From Actinacidiphila rubida (GTDB taxonomy: Bacteria; Actinomycetota; Actinomycetes; Streptomycetales; Streptomycetaceae), in NCBI RefSeq assembly GCF_900110255.1, contig NZ_FODD01000002.1:124001-188000 (forward strand): 64,000 nt of DNA. The letters run 5' to 3'. Each line of letters begins with the position of its first letter. Positions within the stretch are counted from its first letter, which is position 1. The notes beneath the pieces were generated by a model. The model saw nothing but the letters and a program-made list of their open reading frames with translations. It was not told the DNA's origin and ran no database searches. Below, piece by piece: positions 63,724-64,000 of the stretch. The position numbers and the translations under genes are program-made.

Positions 63724-64000
63724 ATGTCCACCACCGCCGCTCCGAACCGCACGTCCGCTCCCCTGACCGTCTCCTTCCTGGCGCGCCGCCCGGTCTGGCA
63801 GGTGTGCTACCTGGCGGCGCTCGCGGCGAGCGTCCTCGTCGAGCTGTGGGGGCTGGCCGCGCGGGGCGCCGGTGTGCCGATGCGGGCCGCCGGCCTGGGC
63901 TCGCACCACGCGTCGACGATCACCGTCGGCATGTTCGCGATGGGGACGATGGTCGTGACCTTCTGGTTCACCTTCGTCGTCGTGCTCATCGCCCGCTTCG
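63724..64000 (+). CDS. DUF6069-like membrane protein (5' part, cut by window edge)
   Basis: Starts at ATG 63724 with GGGAGGAA directly upstream and is open to the window end (92 codons). After a polar N-terminus there are two transmembrane segments: 'QVCYLAALAASVLVELWGLAA' and 'TVGMFAMGTMVVTFWFTFVVVLIARF'. Small four-helix membrane proteins of this kind (DUF6069) are common in Streptomyces. Function unknown. Confidence 0.6.
   Translation, partial: MSTTAAPNRTSAPLTVSFLARRPVWQVCYLAALAASVLVELWGLAARGAGVPMRAAGLGSHHASTITVGMFAMGTMVVTFWFTFVVVLIARF

Overview
The window is high-GC chromosomal DNA from a filamentous actinobacterium, most likely Streptomyces or a close relative. Support: strong G/C bias at third codon positions, frequent GTG starts, Tat and Sec exported proteins, a SigB/F/G-type stress sigma factor, an FxsA/FxsT-type peptide locus, and an AICE-type RepSA remnant. 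All calls come from reading the sequence and translations; no database search was run.

Left part (1-8.4 kb): a RiPP/conflict-type locus. It holds the 3' end of an unidentified gene, a 58-aa FxsA-like precursor, a stand-alone HExxH peptide beta-hydroxylase, and on the other strand a large FxsT protein (SAV_2336-like domain, NTPase, TPRs) and a VMAP protein with an EAD2-like N-terminus. Next come a sigma factor, a uracil-DNA glycosylase-like enzyme and an F420/PPOX reductase (8.5-11.3 kb).

Middle part (11.8-41.5 kb): ordinary accessory chromosome. It encodes secreted proteins (HExxE putative protease, lipoprotein, sedolisin, glycoside hydrolase, fasciclin protein, beta-propeller protein, multicopper oxidase) and small-molecule enzymes (two paralogous alpha/beta hydrolases, SDR, glycosyltransferase, TPP enzyme, epoxide hydrolase, chloroperoxidase-like hydrolase, creatininase-like amidase, methyltransferase). 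Several sit beside MarR/TetR regulators with visible operator-like repeats.

Mobile part (41.5-51.0 kb): a DUF4291 gene is split by a 6.5-kb element carrying a large serine integrase. A 17-bp direct repeat marks both junctions, and joining the outer flanks restores the DUF4291 reading frame. The deduced circular attP is an 18-bp perfect inverted repeat around a 6-bp core. The element is decayed: the integrase C-terminus is frameshifted, repSA has lost its 5' part next to a transposase remnant, and it carries small cargo genes. Two IS-like units of about 1.4 kb each contain a defective transposase and an oppositely oriented cargo gene of about 135 codons.

Right part (50.2-62.4 kb): a 3.7-kb-residue RHS/YD-repeat polymorphic toxin on the minus strand with LamG domains, a HINT pre-toxin domain and a C-terminal colicin-E/S-pyocin-type HNH nuclease. 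Its stop codon overlaps the start of an Im9-like immunity gene. Downstream lie a possible orphan immunity gene and a broken tyrosine integrase. The window ends with a DHFR-like reductase and the start of a membrane protein.
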